A stretch of 5,218 bases of DNA from an uncultured Anaerosolibacter sp. (lineage in GTDB: Bacteria; Bacillota_A; Clostridia; Peptostreptococcales; Thermotaleaceae), in assembly GCA_937948705.1 (NCBI GenBank), contig CALECF010000221.1, positions 1 to 5,218 of the forward strand, read 5' to 3'. Of the stretch, positions 5,034-5,218 are shown piece after piece. How positions within the stretch are numbered: position 1 is the stretch's first letter; every line of letters starts with the position of its first letter. Below the pieces are notes generated by a model. It did no database searches. It was not told the DNA's origin and saw only the letters and a program-made list of their open reading frames with translations. The position numbers were made by a program, and so were the translations under genes.

Positions 5034-5063
5034 AGGGAGAGAAATTCTCCCTATTTCTATTTA
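5034..5063 (+). terminator. Probable intrinsic terminator of the sleB-ypeB-ssp operon
   Basis: AGGGAGA (5034-5040) pairs perfectly with TCTCCCT (5046-5052) across a 5-nt loop (GAAAT). It is followed by the T-rich stretch ATTTCTATTTA, which is interrupted and therefore weaker than a classic U-tract. Its position after the last gene of the operon fits. Confidence 0.6.
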
Positions 5064-5126
5064 CGCTGAAAACATGAAAACCAATACATATGGCAAGCAA
5101 TCCGTGCACCGGTTCCTAAAAAACAT

Positions 5127-5155
5127 TTGTATAATATTTAGCAGAGGTATAGAAT
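5127..5155 (+). promoter_or_regulatory. Weak promoter candidates for the next gene
   Basis: TTGTAT (5127-5132), a 17-nt spacer and TAGAAT (5150-5155) resemble a sigma-A promoter, but the -35 matches TTGACA at only 3 of 6. A TATAAT (5130-5135) overlaps it without a good -35. GTATA (5147-5151) could instead be a forespore -35, but no good matching -10 follows. These are read from the sequence only and none is compelling. Confidence 0.25.
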
Positions 5156-5209
5156 ATTAATGATATGAAGAATAAAATGGGGTGTAATATCCCTGAGAAG
5201 GGGGTTGCC

Positions 5210-5218
5210 ATGATGTCG
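5210..5218 (+). CDS. Probable start of a further gene, cut by the window edge
   Basis: ATG ATG TCG (Met-Met-Ser) is preceded by AGAAGGGGG at 5196-5204 with a 5-nt gap, a strong ribosome-binding-site arrangement. Only three codons are visible, so the product is unknown. The second ATG (5213) is an equally possible start. Confidence 0.5.

Overview
The window looks like chromosome from an anaerobic, endospore-forming Firmicute of class Clostridia, perhaps close to Alkaliphilus. The evidence is the gene content (every recognisable gene serves sporulation or germination), purine-rich Shine-Dalgarno sites, AT-rich intergenic DNA and a GTG start. The genus is a guess from general style.

All genes are on the + strand. 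Positions 1-363 hold the 3' end of a GerAB-type germinant-receptor permease. It overlaps by 8 nt the complete GerAC-type receptor lipoprotein gene (356-1531). A 106-nt gap follows, containing a possible sigma-F -10 element and a long hairpin that covers the ribosome binding site of the next gene, spoIIR (1638-2333). SpoIIR is the forespore signal that triggers sigma-E activation in the mother cell. The 314-nt gap after spoIIR holds a pair of GTAG-headed palindromes (REP/BIME-like), an intrinsic terminator, a good sigma-F/sigma-G-type promoter candidate and an 11-bp inverted repeat. Next comes an apparent operon: sleB (2648-3355, cortex-lytic enzyme), ypeB (3374-4738, its partner) and a 57-residue SspF-like alpha/beta-type small acid-soluble spore protein (4754-4927). 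A second copy of the palindrome pair and a second terminator follow. The window ends on what is probably the first three codons of another gene (5210-5218).

The genes form a functional set. SpoIIR links forespore and mother-cell programmes early in sporulation. The SASP-like protein would bind forespore DNA. The Ger receptor senses germinants in the inner membrane. SleB with YpeB is stored in the dormant spore and degrades cortex at germination. In well-studied relatives all of these are made in the forespore under sigma-F or sigma-G.

The most interesting non-coding signals are two. One is the spoIIR leader hairpin, which could both terminate read-through from the ger operon and hide the spoIIR ribosome binding site. 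The other is a pair of dispersed repeats whose stems differ by compensating base changes while their loops and GTAG heads are unchanged.
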